Counted from the stretch's first letter, positions 1 through 8,997 are shown. The stretch is DNA of 64,000 nt from Pseudomonadota bacterium (GCA_026399515.1 JAPLQT010000123.1:1-64000); one strand, 5' to 3'. The notes: a model not told the origin generated them from the letters alone. Numbers and translations: made by a program.

Positions 1-343
1 GTGAAACCACTACTTCAGACGACCGCAGAAATTATGTCGACCTTGCCGTCACATCAATAGCTGAAAAACCCATGGCAGAAACGCTTTAGCAACAGGGCAC
101 TCAGATAATTCCACATAATCGAGAGGTCAGCATAAGTGCCCTTATGTGGAGTTCCACATAAGGGCACAAAGTACGCATTCGCGAGAATTAGAAGCAGACT
201 TTCAAACCCAGCTTTCGCGTGTCGACCGGGGTGACCGTTCAGGCCGATGAGCTGTCAGTGCCCGGGCAAGGGATCATGGATCGCCAGGGGCCTGACCTTA
301 CCTCCCGAAATCCGCATTAAATCGTGCTGCCAGTGGCGAAGAT
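1..343. other. Gene-free stretch at window start
   Basis: No convincing gene is seen here. The first 60 bases are open in frame 1 and end in TAG at 58-60, so they could be the last codons of a gene lying to the left, but 19 residues are too few to identify. The main content is a cluster of inverted half-sites between 110 and 167, listed separately. The rest has no ribosome-binding site followed by a plausible reading frame. Confidence 0.5.
110..167. repeat. Palindromic cluster of TCCACATAA half-sites
   Basis: A perfect 15-bp inverted repeat has arms at 136-150 (GTGCCCTTATGTGGA) and 153-167, separated by only GT. The inner 9-mer TCCACATAA occurs three times: 110-118 (+), 142-150 (-) and 153-161 (+). 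The geometry suits a dimeric DNA-binding protein or a recombinase site better than a terminator, as there is no T tract. No recombinase gene lies in the window, so its role is unknown. Confidence 0.7.
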
Positions 344-391
344 TCACTTCAGGCTGCCCGCAATGAATTCCCCGCCACGCTCGAACGCTTG

Positions 392-420
392 TTGCCGATT
401 ACGGTGGTTCAGCCTATACT
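392..420 (+). promoter_or_regulatory. Promoter of the toxin-antitoxin pair
   Basis: A sigma70-like promoter is visible: -35 TTGCCG at 392-397, a 17-bp spacer, and -10 TATACT at 415-420. A second TATACT lies at 428-433. The antitoxin ATG is at 452, giving a leader of roughly 25 bases. Confidence 0.6.
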
Positions 421-432
421 TGTCCCATATAC

Positions 433-438
433 TGTACA
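433..438. promoter_or_regulatory. TGTACA core, probable YefM operator
   Basis: TGTACA lies just downstream of the -10 and 13 bases before the antitoxin start. In E. coli the YefM-YoeB operator is built on palindromes with a TGTACA core, so this site fits autorepression by the antitoxin encoded next to it. The assignment is by motif and position only. Confidence 0.5.
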
Positions 439-451
439 TGATGAGGTTTCC

Positions 452-706
452 ATGCGTGTCATCAATTTCTCCGAAGCCCGTAACAGCTTGAAGCAGGTTA
501 TCGATCAAGTCGTGTCCGATGCGGATGTGGCGGTGATCGCACGGCGGGATGCGCCCGATGCCGTCGTAATGTCGCTGGACACCTACAACAGCATGATGGA
601 GACAGTGCATCTGTTGAAAGTGCCGGCCAACGCGGCACACCTTGCCCGTTCCATGGAGCAGTTCCGCAAGGGAAAGATAAGGGCCAGGGCGCTCGTTGAT
701 GCCTAG
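452..706 (+). CDS. yefM: YefM-type antitoxin (Phd/YefM family)
   Basis: This 84-residue protein is the likely antitoxin of a type II toxin-antitoxin pair. The N-terminus MRVINFSEARNSLKQVID is the typical Phd/YefM DNA-binding fold, followed by the family pattern of Asp/Ala-rich strands and a Ser-Leu-Asp-Thr-Tyr segment. The C-terminal part is basic and would wrap the toxin. The ATG at 452 is preferred over an upstream ATG at 389 because family members start at this Met and the promoter and operator lie between the two. It overlaps the toxin start by 8 bases, as expected for translational coupling. Family knowledge predicts that it represses its own promoter alone and, more strongly, together with the toxin. 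Confidence 0.88.
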   Translation: MRVINFSEARNSLKQVIDQVVSDADVAVIARRDAPDAVVMSLDTYNSMMETVHLLKVPANAAHLARSMEQFRKGKIRARALVDA

Positions 707-962
707 ACAGCTTGCCTGGACGGCCGCCGCTTGGGAAGACTATGTCTGGTGGCAGGGGCAGGATCGGAAAACGTTGAAGCGCATCAACCTTCTGATCGAG
801 GATGCCTTGCGACACCCGTTCGAGGGTATCGGGAAGCCGGAAGCGCTAAGAGAGAATCTTTCCGGCTATTGGTCGCGTCGCATTGACGACACTCACCGCT
901 TGGTCTATGCGGTAGCGGCGGAAAAGCTCGCGATCATCTCTTGCCGCTACTACTACGAATAG
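699..962 (+). CDS. yoeB: YoeB/Txe-family mRNA interferase toxin
   Basis: This 87-residue protein aligns along its whole length with E. coli YoeB, a ribosome-dependent mRNA endonuclease. Conserved blocks are [26 protein letters not shown] and a C-terminal CRYYYE. The counterparts of YoeB Glu46 and Arg65 are present (E48, R67). The catalytic His83 position is Tyr here (Y85): the usual CRYHY end reads CRYYYE. The start is ATG 699, inside the antitoxin's last codons; a TTG at 696 would add one residue. The substitution may lower or abolish cleavage, so activity cannot be assumed. Confidence 0.88.
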   Translation: MPRQLAWTAAAWEDYVWWQGQDRKTLKRINLLIEDALRHPFEGIGKPEALRENLSGYWSRRIDDTHRLVYAVAAEKLAIISCRYYYE

Positions 963-1095
963 AACGATCGCCTGCCAACCGGGTTTGCGGAACATCAATC
1001 ACCCGGCTCGCCGTGGATCGTCTGGCCGGTGGCGGCCGAACTGCCGCGCTTCGATTTGGAGAAAGCCATTACGAGCCCAGCGCGGCGCCGTTCGC

Positions 1096-1101
1096 TATAA
1101 T
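1096..1101 (+). promoter_or_regulatory. Consensus -10 (TATAAT) immediately before miaB
   Basis: A perfect TATAAT ends 7 bases before the miaB ATG at 1109. A start site at the usual distance would fall at or next to the ATG, giving a leaderless or nearly leaderless transcript. No good Shine-Dalgarno sequence precedes the ATG, which fits. The -35 region is weak. Confidence 0.4.
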
Positions 1102-1108
1102 CACCACA

Positions 1109-2569
1109 ATGACCCAGAAAGTTTATATCCGCACCTTCGGCTGCCAGATGAACGAGTACGATTCGGCCAAGATGGCCGACGTACTGGCCCAGCATGCCGG
1201 GGCCGCCGGCAGCGAGTCCACCGACACTCCCGACAACGCCGACATCATCCTCTTCAACACCTGTTCGGTGCGTGAAAACGCCCAGGAGAAGGTGTTCCAC
1301 GATCTCGGCCGGGTGCGTCACCTGAAACAACTCAACCCCAACCTGATGATCGCCGTCGGCGGCTGTGTGGCGAGCCAGGAAGGCGCGGCGATCCTCGCCC
1401 GCGCCCCTTATGTGGACGTCGTGTTTGGTCCTCAAACACTACACCGCCTGCCTCAGCTACTCGCCGCGCGCCGCGCCAGCGGGCGCTCCCAGGTCGATAT
1501 CTCCTTCCCGGAAATCGAGAAATTCGACGCCCTGCCGCCGGCGCGCAAGGAAGGCGCGACGGCCTTCGTCTCGATCATGGAGGGCTGCTCGAAATTTTGC
1601 AGCTTCTGCATCGTGCCCTACACGCGCGGCGAGGAAGTCTCGCGGCCGATCGCCGACGTGCTAACCGAAGTCGCGGTGCTGGCGGAGCAAGGCGTCAAGG
1701 AAGTGACCCTACTCGGGCAGAACGTCAATGCTTATCGCGGAAAGTTGGATGCGGAAAAGGAAGATTACGTCGACTTGGCATTCCTGATCGAAACCGTCGC
1801 CGAAATGCCCGGCATCGAGCGTATCCGGTACACCACCTCCCATCCTCGCGAGATGACGCAGCGCCTGATCGATGTCTATGCCAGGGTTCCCAAGCTGGTC
1901 TCGCATCTGCATCTGCCGGTGCAGTCCGGTTCAGATCGGGTCCTGGCGGCAATGAAGCGCGGCTACACCGCGCTCGAATACAAGAGCATCATCCGCCGGC
2001 TGCGCGCGGCGCGGCCCGACCTATCCTTGAGCTCGGATTTCATCGTCGGCTTCCCCGGCGAAACCGACGCGGATTTCGCGGCGACGCTGAAGCTGATCGA
2101 CGAGGTCGGCTTCGACGGCAGCTTCAGTTTCCTCTACAGCTCGTCGGATTTCATCGTGGGCTTTCCGGGGGAAACCGACGCCGATTTTGCGGCAACGCTG
2201 AAATTGATCGAGGACGTCGGCTTCGACGGCAGCTTCAGTTTCCTCTACAGCGCCCGCCCCGGCACGCCGGCGGCCGAGCTGGCCGACGCGACGCCACGCG
2301 AAGTCAAGCAGGAACGCCTGCGGCAGTTGCAGCAGCGTATCGAGGAACAGGCCGGCGCCTGTAGCGCCGCCATGGTCGGCAGCGTGCAGCGCCTGCTGGT
2401 CGAAGGTCCGGCGCGCAAAGACGCAAATGAGCTGGCGGGGCGCAGCGACAACAACCGAGTCGTCAATTTCGCCGGGCCGGCGCGCCTGATCGGCGAACTT
2501 GTCGATGTGCGTATCAGTGCCGCGATGGCGCATTCGCTGCGCGGCGAAATCCTCATGGAGGAATCCTGA
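1109..2569 (+). CDS. miaB: tRNA-2-methylthio-N6-dimethylallyladenosine synthase, with internal duplication
   Basis: MiaB is a radical-SAM methylthiotransferase that adds the 2-methylthio group to i6A37 of tRNAs. The N-terminal domain starts [19 protein letters not shown] with the cluster cysteines in [12 protein letters not shown] and GGCVAS. The radical-SAM motif CSKFCSFC has Cys160, Cys164 and Cys167. A TRAM-like RNA-binding region forms the C-terminus. The protein is 486 residues; without the duplication it would be 449, close to normal. Residues 309-344 are repeated at 346-381 ([10 protein letters not shown] to GSFSFLYS), which adds 37 residues to the core domain and may disrupt folding. 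The frame is open further upstream, but the family start is the ATG at 1109. It is first in an operon with phoH. Confidence 0.9.
   Translation: MTQKVYIRTFGCQMNEYDSAKMADVLAQHAGAAGSESTDTPDNADIILFNTCSVRENAQEKVFHDLGRVRHLKQLNPNLMIAVGGCVASQEGAAILARAPYVDVVFGPQTLHRLPQLLAARRASGRSQVDISFPEIEKFDALPPARKEGATAFVSIMEGCSKFCSFCIVPYTRGEEVSRPIADVLTEVAVLAEQGVKEVTLLGQNVNAYRGKLDAEKEDYVDLAFLIETVAEMPGIERIRYTTSHPREMTQRLIDVYARVPKLVSHLHLPVQSGSDRVLAAMKRGYTALEYKSIIRRLRAARPDLSLSSDFIVGFPGETDADFAATLKLIDEVGFDGSFSFLYSSSDFIVGFPGETDADFAATLKLIEDVGFDGSFSFLYSARPGTPAAELADATPREVKQERLRQLQQRIEEQAGACSAAMVGSVQRLLVEGPARKDANELAGRSDNNRVVNFAGPARLIGELVDVRISAAMAHSLRGEILMEES
2033..2251 (+). repeat. 108-bp tandem duplication inside miaB
   Basis: Two copies, 2033-2140 and 2144-2251, are separated by one TCG codon (period 111 bp). 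They differ at 11 positions, all in the first 72 bases; nine are silent, and two swap Asp-Glu for Glu-Asp. The last 36 bases are identical. The reading frame is kept. Confidence 0.92.
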
Positions 2570-3520
2570 GTGAAGCCTCTCGACATCGTCCTCGACCCAC
2601 TCGACAACCAACGCCTGGCCAATCTCTGCGGGGCGCTGGACGAGAACCTGCGCCAGATCGAAACCGCCTACGACGTGGTGTTGGGACGCCGCGGCGAACG
2701 TTTCCGGATCAGCGGCGGAGCCGCGCAAAAGGCCGCCACCGCCTTGCGGCATTTCTACGAAATGGCCGGGGAACCGCTGTCCATCGACGAGATCCAGCTC
2801 GGCCTGATCGAACTGGCCCGGCTCAGCGATGCGCGCAGCCAGGTGCTGCCGCCGACGCCCGGACTGCTGACGCGCAAGCCCGACCTGCACGGCCGCACCC
2901 CGCGCCAGGCCCAGTACCTGCGCCAGATCCAGGAACACGACATCACTTTCGGCATCGGCCCGGCCGGCACCGGCAAGACTTATCTCGCCGTCGCCAGCGC
3001 CGTCGATGCGCTGGAGCGCGACCATGCCAGTCGCATCGTCCTGACACGGCCGGCGGTGGAGGCTGGCGAGCGCCTCGGCTTCCTGCCCGGCGACCTGTCG
3101 CAGAAAGTCGATCCCTACCTGCGGCCCCTCTACGACGCGCTCTACGACCTGATGGGTTTCGAGAAAGTCGGCAAACTGTTCGAACGCCAGGCCATCGAGA
3201 TCGCCCCGCTGGCCTACATGCGCGGACGCACCCTCAACCATGCCTTCATCATCCTCGACGAAGCGCAGAACACTACGCCTGAACAGATGAAAATGTTCCT
3301 GACGCGCATCGGCATCGGTGCCAAGGCCGTGATCACCGGCGACGTCACCCAGATCGATCTGGCGCGCGGCCAGAAGAGCGGCCTGGTCGAGGCGCGCAAC
3401 ATCCTCGCCGAAGTTCGCGGCATCGCCTTCACCGACTTCCTCGCCGAGGATGTGGTGCGCCACCCGCTGGTGGCGCGCATCGTCGCGGCTTACGAGGCCC
3501 ATGGCAAAACCAAAACCTAA
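2570..3520 (+). CDS. phoH: PhoH-like ATPase (YbeZ)
   Basis: This 316-residue protein is a PhoH/YbeZ-type NTPase, which in proteobacteria sits beside ybeY and takes part in RNA metabolism and ribosome maturation. The Walker A motif [11 protein letters not shown] and the Walker B region [20 protein letters not shown] are plain, followed by the family block [19 protein letters not shown]. The start is GTG at 2570, overlapping the last base of the miaB stop codon, with GGAGG at about 2557-2562. It overlaps ybeY by 20 bases, so the genes are surely co-translated. Confidence 0.92.
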   Translation: MKPLDIVLDPLDNQRLANLCGALDENLRQIETAYDVVLGRRGERFRISGGAAQKAATALRHFYEMAGEPLSIDEIQLGLIELARLSDARSQVLPPTPGLLTRKPDLHGRTPRQAQYLRQIQEHDITFGIGPAGTGKTYLAVASAVDALERDHASRIVLTRPAVEAGERLGFLPGDLSQKVDPYLRPLYDALYDLMGFEKVGKLFERQAIEIAPLAYMRGRTLNHAFIILDEAQNTTPEQMKMFLTRIGIGAKAVITGDVTQIDLARGQKSGLVEARNILAEVRGIAFTDFLAEDVVRHPLVARIVAAYEAHGKTKT

Positions 3521-3953
3521 GTCGTTGTCGTTGACGGTGCAATATGCGTGCAATGATGGTGCGCTACCCTCGCGGCCGAAGCTGCGCCGCTGGGTTGGAG
3601 TAGCGTGTGATGCCGAGGCAGCAATCATCACGCTACGCTTCGTCGACACCGAGGAAGGCCGCGTGCTCAACCGCGAATATCGCGGCAAGGATAAGGACTA
3701 CGCCACCAACGTGTTGTCCTTCCCCTACGAGCCGCCGCCCCATGTGTCCGGCGACCTCGTTCTATGCGTGCCGGTGGTGCTGAACGAAGCCATAGCGCAG
3801 GGCAAGCCGGCCGAAGCCCATTTCGCCCATCTGGTCGTGCATGGTATGCTGCATTTACAGGGTTACGATCACCAAACCGATGTCGAAGCCAACTTGATGG
3901 AAACCAGGGAACGCGAGATTCTCGCCCGTCTCGGCATTGCCGATCCGTATTGA
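3501..3953 (+). CDS. ybeY: Endoribonuclease YbeY (rRNA maturation factor)
   Basis: YbeY is a zinc-dependent endoribonuclease needed for 16S rRNA 3' maturation and ribosome quality control. The signature [11 protein letters not shown] near residues 116-126 supplies the three metal-binding histidines, and the preceding block TNVLSFPYE is typical of the family. The protein is 150 residues, the usual length. The ATG at 3501 begins MAKPKPKSL and lies inside the end of phoH. CorC follows 22 bases later, the standard order in this group. Confidence 0.93.
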   Translation: MAKPKPKSLSLTVQYACNDGALPSRPKLRRWVGVACDAEAAIITLRFVDTEEGRVLNREYRGKDKDYATNVLSFPYEPPPHVSGDLVLCVPVVLNEAIAQGKPAEAHFAHLVVHGMLHLQGYDHQTDVEANLMETREREILARLGIADPY

Positions 3954-3975
3954 CGGGTCCCCGAGCGCACACACT

Positions 3976-4812
3976 ATGGAACCCGGAAGTCGACCTACGC
4001 TGCTGGAACGCCTTTCCGCGCTGCTGACCCGCGCTCCGGAAGATCGCGAGGATCTTCTCGAACTGCTGCATTCCGCGTTCGAACGCAACCTGCTCGACGC
4101 CGACGCGCTATCGATCATCGAAGGGGCGCTGGGCGTCTCCGACATGCAGGTGCGGGACATCATGGTGCCGCGGGCCCAGATGGACGTCATCGACATCGAC
4201 CAGACGCCGGAGAAGATCGCCGAATTCGTCATCGAAGCCGCCCACTCGCGTTTCCCGGCGATCGGTGAAAATCGCGACGACGTCCTGGGCATCCTGCTCG
4301 CCAAGGAGTTGCTGCGTTATTTCGCCGGCATGGATTTCGACCTGCGCGATTCGTTGCGTCCGGCGGTGTTCATTCCCGAATCCAAGCGCCTCAACGTGCT
4401 GCTGCGCGAGTTCCGCGCCTCGCGCAACCACATGGCCATCGTCGTCGACGAATACGGCGGCGTCTCGGGCCTGGTGACCATCGAGGACGTGCTCGAGCAG
4501 ATCGTCGGCGACATCGACGACGAATACGATTTCGATGAGGCCGCCGACAATATCGTCCTCGACAACGCCGGCCGTTACCGGGTCAAGGCCACCACCGAAA
4601 TCGCCGACTTCAATGAAGCCTTCAAGACCAACTTCTCCGACGAGGAATTCGACACCCTCGGCGGGCTGGTGATCCACCACCTCGGACGCCTGCCCAAGCG
4701 CGGCGAGACGGTGCAGATCGAAGGCCTGCGCATCCAGGTGCTGCGCGCCGACAGCCGCCGGGTGCACACGCTGCTGGTCGATCCGCAGCGTTCCATAGCG
4801 CTGGATGTCTAG
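3976..4812 (+). CDS. corC: CorC/HlyC-type CBS-domain protein
   Basis: This 278-residue cytosolic protein has a CBS-domain pair (beginning near [15 protein letters not shown] and including the block [34 protein letters not shown]) and a C-terminal CorC_HlyC (transporter-associated) domain. CorC is linked to magnesium/cobalt efflux in enterobacteria; in this operon context its exact job is uncertain. The ATG at 3976 gives [13 protein letters not shown], the expected N-terminus; an in-frame TTG at 3937 would overlap ybeY and is less likely. It overlaps lnt by 8 bases. Confidence 0.9.
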   Translation: MEPGSRPTLLERLSALLTRAPEDREDLLELLHSAFERNLLDADALSIIEGALGVSDMQVRDIMVPRAQMDVIDIDQTPEKIAEFVIEAAHSRFPAIGENRDDVLGILLAKELLRYFAGMDFDLRDSLRPAVFIPESKRLNVLLREFRASRNHMAIVVDEYGGVSGLVTIEDVLEQIVGDIDDEYDFDEAADNIVLDNAGRYRVKATTEIADFNEAFKTNFSDEEFDTLGGLVIHHLGRLPKRGETVQIEGLRIQVLRADSRRVHTLLVDPQRSIALDV

Positions 4813-6286
4813 AACGGAAATCGCCGCGCTGCTGCTGGGGGCGCTGACCGTCCTCGGCTTCGCGCCCTTGCAGTTGTTCCCGCTGCCCCTCATCACCCTC
4901 GGAGTGCTTTTCGTGCTGTGGCGACACGCCGCGACACCGCGGCGTGCCGCCTGGCTGGGCTGGCTGTGGGGCTTCGGATGTTTTCTCGGCGGCGTCTCCT
5001 GGGTGTATGTCAGCATGCATGATGTCGGCGGCATGCCCGCGCCGTTTGCCGCGCTCGCCACCCTGTCGCTGTGCGCCTGCCTGGCGCTTTATCCGGCGCT
5101 GGCCGGCTGGCTGTTTGGGCGCTTCAGATCCGGCGCCGCAGGGCGCGATGCCTTGCTCGCCGCAGGAACCTGGACCCTGGCCGAATGGTTGCGCGGCTGG
5201 CTGCTCACCGGGTTCCCCTGGCTGGCCATCGGTTATTCGCAAAGCCCGCCCAGTCCGCTCGCCGGTTATGCGGCGGTGCTGGGCGTGTACGGCATCAGCC
5301 TGCTGGTCGCGGCGCTGGCGGCGCTGCTGGCTTATTCGTGGCGGCGCCCGGGCAGCGCAGCCAGCGCCATCGTCGTCCTGGCGGTGCTGGCGGGCGGCTA
5401 CCTGCTGCATCTCGTCGAGTGGACCGAGCCGGTCGGCGCACCGCTGACGGTCAGCCTGCTCCAGGGCAATATTTCGCAGGACAGCAAATGGGACGCGGAG
5501 CTCCTGCCGCATTCGCTGGACACTTACGCGCAACTGGCGCGGACGCATCCGGCCCAGTTGCTGGTGCTGCCCGAAACGGCGCTGCCGATGTTCCTCGACG
5601 ACGTGCCTGAGGATTATCTGCGCGCGCTGATGGCAAATGGTCCGACGCTGTTCGGCGTCGCCATGCATACCCGGTCGGCGGAAGATCCGGACGGCTATAC
5701 GAATTCCGCCGTCGCGCTGTCCGCCGATGGCCGGCTACAGTCCTACGCAAAATCGCACCTGGTCCCCTTCGGCGAATACGTGCCGCCGGGCTTCGCCTGG
5801 TTCCTCGCCCTGATGCGCATGCCCATGTCGGATTTCAGCGCCGGGCCGGCCTACCAGAGGCCGCTGGAAATCGCCGGACAGAGAATCGCGCCGAACATTT
5901 GCTACGAGGATCTGTTCGGCGAGGAAATCCTGGGGGCGCTGCCGGAAGCAACGCTGCTCGTCAATATTTCCAACACCGCCTGGTTCGGCGATTCCCTGGC
6001 GCAGCCGCAGCACTTGCAGATCGCCCGGATGCGCGCCATGGAAACCGGCCGCACCATGCTGCGCGCCACCAATACCGGCATGACCGCGGCGGTGCGGCCG
6101 GATGGCATGATCGCCGCCGAACTTCCGGCATTCACCGCCGACGCATTGATGGTCGAAGTGCGCGGCTTTGCAGGCATGACGCCCTTCGCCCGCTGGGGCA
6201 ACGCGCTGGCCCTGCTGCTGGCGGCCGGTGCGCTGTTGCCCGCGCTCTCGCGCCGACGATTGACGGCGGCGGGCAGGGGTGGATAA
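4805..6286 (+). CDS. lnt: Apolipoprotein N-acyltransferase
   Basis: Lnt transfers the third acyl chain to the N-terminal Cys of lipoproteins in the inner membrane. The N-terminal ~200 residues are a series of hydrophobic helices, followed by a nitrilase-fold periplasmic domain and a final helix near the C-terminus. The catalytic triad is visible: Glu257 in LPETALPMF, Lys316 in YAKSHLVPFGEY, and Cys366 in NICYEDLFGE. Length is 493, close to the family norm. The ATG at 4805 lies within the end of corC, so translation is coupled. Confidence 0.93.
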   Translation: MSRTEIAALLLGALTVLGFAPLQLFPLPLITLGVLFVLWRHAATPRRAAWLGWLWGFGCFLGGVSWVYVSMHDVGGMPAPFAALATLSLCACLALYPALAGWLFGRFRSGAAGRDALLAAGTWTLAEWLRGWLLTGFPWLAIGYSQSPPSPLAGYAAVLGVYGISLLVAALAALLAYSWRRPGSAASAIVVLAVLAGGYLLHLVEWTEPVGAPLTVSLLQGNISQDSKWDAELLPHSLDTYAQLARTHPAQLLVLPETALPMFLDDVPEDYLRALMANGPTLFGVAMHTRSAEDPDGYTNSAVALSADGRLQSYAKSHLVPFGEYVPPGFAWFLALMRMPMSDFSAGPAYQRPLEIAGQRIAPNICYEDLFGEEILGALPEATLLVNISNTAWFGDSLAQPQHLQIARMRAMETGRTMLRATNTGMTAAVRPDGMIAAELPAFTADALMVEVRGFAGMTPFARWGNALALLLAAGALLPALSRRRLTAAGRGG

Positions 6287-6326
6287 TTGCCAACTGCTCT
6301 CCACTCCGGGGTTTTAGGAATCCACC

Positions 6327-7226
6327 ATGGCGAATGAGAATTGGCCCGAAAGTCGCGATCGTCTGCTCGGCGATATCGAAAAGTTTTCCCAACTTGGGCC
6401 ACCGTCGGTCGCTGCCGCGTCGCCGGCCCCGCGCGCCAATCCGCCTGTGGGACAGCCTGCGCCAGCCGCCGTCAGTGCTACTGCCGCCAGGCCCGCCGCC
6501 TCGCAGGTCCAGCCTGCCCCTGCTCAAGCGGCTCCACCGCCTCCCCCTGCTCCACCACCGGCCGCCTCCAGCAGCCTGCTCGCCAACCTCAAGAAACAGG
6601 CGCAACTGAAACAGCAGACCGATACTCAGATCAACGCTATACAAACCGAGCAGATGCTGCGCATCCACGCGGCCCTCGGCATGACCTACCAGTATCTGAA
6701 CGACCTGGTCCAGCAGCTCAATATCCTCAAGCCCCCATATGCGAAGACTTATTCATTCTTCGGCGTCGCCGATTTCGACGAGATGACCTGGCGTGAAGGG
6801 CGCGCCGATTTCCGCATGCAGGAAGGCGCGTCGGAGAACCGCTATTACAACCAGGTGACGCTGCGCTATCGCTTGGCGGCCGACAAGAAGTTCAGCCTGG
6901 TGCGCGAGAACCCGGCCCTGGAAAAGTTGCAAAAAGCGCTGTTCGACAACAACATCGTGTTCACCACCGAAGAAGTGCGCAACGAACGCAACCAGGTGGA
7001 AAAAGCCACATTCACGTTCCCCGCCGAGGTCAAGGCGGGCCTGCTGCTCGCCGCCAACTACGAAACCGGGAAACTGCTTCTGAGAACACGCAACATCGAA
7101 CGTTTCGGCATCATGGAATACGAATTGATGCCCGAAGCCATCAACCAGGACGCGCTGGACCAACTGGCCCAACTGATCCTCGGCGAGAACAGCCGCATCA
7201 ATCAGTTGTTTAAACGCACCGCTTGA
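6327..7226 (+). CDS. Conserved protein of unknown function with Pro/Ala-rich linker
   Basis: I do not recognise a named family. The 299-residue protein has no signal peptide or membrane helix. Residues about 20-85 are a Pro/Ala-rich low-complexity linker. The rest is a mixed alpha/beta domain that begins with a probable coiled-coil helix (LLANLKKQAQLKQQTD onward), then MTWREGRADFRMQEG and a basic, charged middle. An AGGAA ribosome-binding site lies 6 bases before the ATG. It follows lnt by 40 bases on the same strand and may be co-transcribed. The shape (short N-terminus, flexible linker, folded domain) suggests an adaptor or scaffold role, but that is a guess. Confidence 0.75.
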   Translation: MANENWPESRDRLLGDIEKFSQLGPPSVAAASPAPRANPPVGQPAPAAVSATAARPAASQVQPAPAQAAPPPPPAPPPAASSSLLANLKKQAQLKQQTDTQINAIQTEQMLRIHAALGMTYQYLNDLVQQLNILKPPYAKTYSFFGVADFDEMTWREGRADFRMQEGASENRYYNQVTLRYRLAADKKFSLVRENPALEKLQKALFDNNIVFTTEEVRNERNQVEKATFTFPAEVKAGLLLAANYETGKLLLRTRNIERFGIMEYELMPEAINQDALDQLAQLILGENSRINQLFKRTA

Positions 7227-7292
7227 TGCGCCGGTCGCCGCGCACCATGTGATGCGCGGTTCGGTCTTGACGTAAATCACCCAGGGGGAAGC

Positions 7293-8882
7293 ATGGCCGA
7301 ATTCGACTACATCGGGATCGGCGGCGGCTCGGGGGGTTGCGCCGTGGCGGGACGGCTCTCGGAGGATCCTCGGGTCAGCGTCTGCCTGCTGGAAGCGGGC
7401 AAAGATGATGACCAGATGCTGATCAAGGTGCCGTTCTGCACGGCGCTGATGCTGCCGACCAAGCTCAACAACTGGGCCTTCGAGACCGTCCCCCAGCCAG
7501 GGCTCAACGGACGCCGCGGCTACCAGCCGCGCGGCAAGGCGCTGGGCGGCTCTAGTTCGACCAATGCGATGGTGTATATGCGCGGCCATCGCTGGGACTA
7601 CGACCACTGGGCGGCGCTCGGCAATGACGGATGGTCCTATCGGGACGTGCTGCCCTATTTCAAGAAATCGGAGCACAACGAGGTATTCCAGGACGAGTAT
7701 CACGGCCAGGGCGGGCCGCTCAATGTCGCCAATCTGCGAACCATCAACCCGTTCCAGGAGATCTATCTAAAAGCTGCGCGGCAGGCCGGGTTCAAGCTGA
7801 TTCACGATTTCAACGGCGCCGATCAGGAAGGCATAGGCATCCACCAGGTCACCCAGAAGAACGGCGAACGCTGGAATGCAGCGCGCGCCTATCTGCATCC
7901 ACATCTGGCGAACCGCCCCAACTTGCAGGTGATCACCCAGGCCTACGCAAACCGCATATTATTTACCGGCAAGCGCGCCAGCGGCGTGGAATTTCGGCAA
8001 GGCAGTGAAATTCGCACGCTGCAAGCGCGGCGCGAAATTATCGTCAGCGCCGGCGCATTTCAATCGCCCCAGCTCCTGATGCTGTCCGGCATCGGTGGCG
8101 GCGCAGAACTGCAAAGATTCGGCATCCCGGTGGTCCACGATCTGCCCGGCGTGGGCAAGAACCTCCAGGACCATCCCGACTATGTTTTCAATTACACCGC
8201 CAAGAGCCTGGACCTGCTCGGCCTGTCCCTGCCCGGTTCGCTGCGCCTGATGCAGGACATCGCCCGCTACCGGAAAGACCACAGCGGAATGATCGCTTCG
8301 AATGGTGCCGAGGGCGGCGGCTTTCTGAAACGCTTTGCGGATTCGCCGGCGCCGGATTTCCAACTACATTTCGTCCTCGGCATGATCGACAGCCATGCCC
8401 GCAAGCTGCACTGGGGCCACGGCTATTCCTGCCATGTCTGCCTGTTGCGGCCCAAGAGCGTCGGCACGGTCAGCCTCGCCAGCGTCGACCCGGCGGCGGC
8501 GCCCAGCATCGATCCGAAATTCTTCGACCATCCCGACGACCTCGACGCGATGGTCGATGGCTTCAAGCTGACCCGGAAGCTCATGGACGCGCCGGCTTTC
8601 GCGGCCATCCGCAGCGGCGAGGTCTACACCGCGGGGATACACTCCGACGAAGCCATACGCGAAGAACTGAAGAACCGTTCGGATACCGTCTATCACCCGG
8701 TCGGCACCTGCAAGATGGGCATCGACCCGATGGCCGTGGTCGACCCGCAGTTGCGCGTGCGCGGCGTCGAGGGCCTGCGCGTGGTAGATGCCGCCATCAT
8801 GCCCACGCTGATCGGCGGCAACACCAATGCCCCGACCATGATGATCGGCGAAAAAGCCGCCGACCTGATACGTTCAGCCTAG
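7293..8882 (+). CDS. GMC-family FAD oxidoreductase (choline dehydrogenase-like)
   Basis: This 529-residue flavoprotein has the GMC signatures: an N-terminal FAD-binding Rossmann motif (DYIGIGGGSGGCAVAGRLSE), the block GKALGGSSSTNAMVYMRG, and the C-terminal HPVGTCKMG with the catalytic His and a later NTNAP motif. GMC enzymes oxidise alcohols to aldehydes; the family resembles BetA-like and long-chain alcohol dehydrogenases. The substrate cannot be told from sequence. There is no signal peptide. A GGGGAAG ribosome-binding site precedes the ATG. It stands alone between the lnt operon and the metal-efflux locus. Confidence 0.88.
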   Translation: MAEFDYIGIGGGSGGCAVAGRLSEDPRVSVCLLEAGKDDDQMLIKVPFCTALMLPTKLNNWAFETVPQPGLNGRRGYQPRGKALGGSSSTNAMVYMRGHRWDYDHWAALGNDGWSYRDVLPYFKKSEHNEVFQDEYHGQGGPLNVANLRTINPFQEIYLKAARQAGFKLIHDFNGADQEGIGIHQVTQKNGERWNAARAYLHPHLANRPNLQVITQAYANRILFTGKRASGVEFRQGSEIRTLQARREIIVSAGAFQSPQLLMLSGIGGGAELQRFGIPVVHDLPGVGKNLQDHPDYVFNYTAKSLDLLGLSLPGSLRLMQDIARYRKDHSGMIASNGAEGGGFLKRFADSPAPDFQLHFVLGMIDSHARKLHWGHGYSCHVCLLRPKSVGTVSLASVDPAAAPSIDPKFFDHPDDLDAMVDGFKLTRKLMDAPAFAAIRSGEVYTAGIHSDEAIREELKNRSDTVYHPVGTCKMGIDPMAVVDPQLRVRGVEGLRVVDAAIMPTLIGGNTNAPTMMIGEKAADLIRSA

Positions 8883-8894
8883 CGCGGCGGGACA

Positions 8895-8916
8895 AACATT
8901 ACAGAAACGTAATGTT
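8895..8916. promoter_or_regulatory. Palindrome upstream of the metal-efflux operon
   Basis: A perfect inverted repeat AACATTAC-N6-GTAATGTT lies about 80 bases before the CusF-like gene, in the only sizeable gap at the head of the operon. Its position and two-fold symmetry suit a binding site for the CusR-like regulator encoded at 22134 or another metal-responsive regulator; this is inference. Confidence 0.5.
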
Positions 8917-8997
8917 CCAGTCAGCTTGCCGTAGACCGCGATGCGTCACACTGCGGGCGGTCTCGATTCAACCGGCAATCTTCGATTGGAGAACAGT

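Noticed and set aside
2021-3688. Long minus-strand open frame over miaB and phoH
   Set aside because: It is antisense to two well-supported genes; its composition is Arg/Gly/Ala-rich and it has no family motifs.
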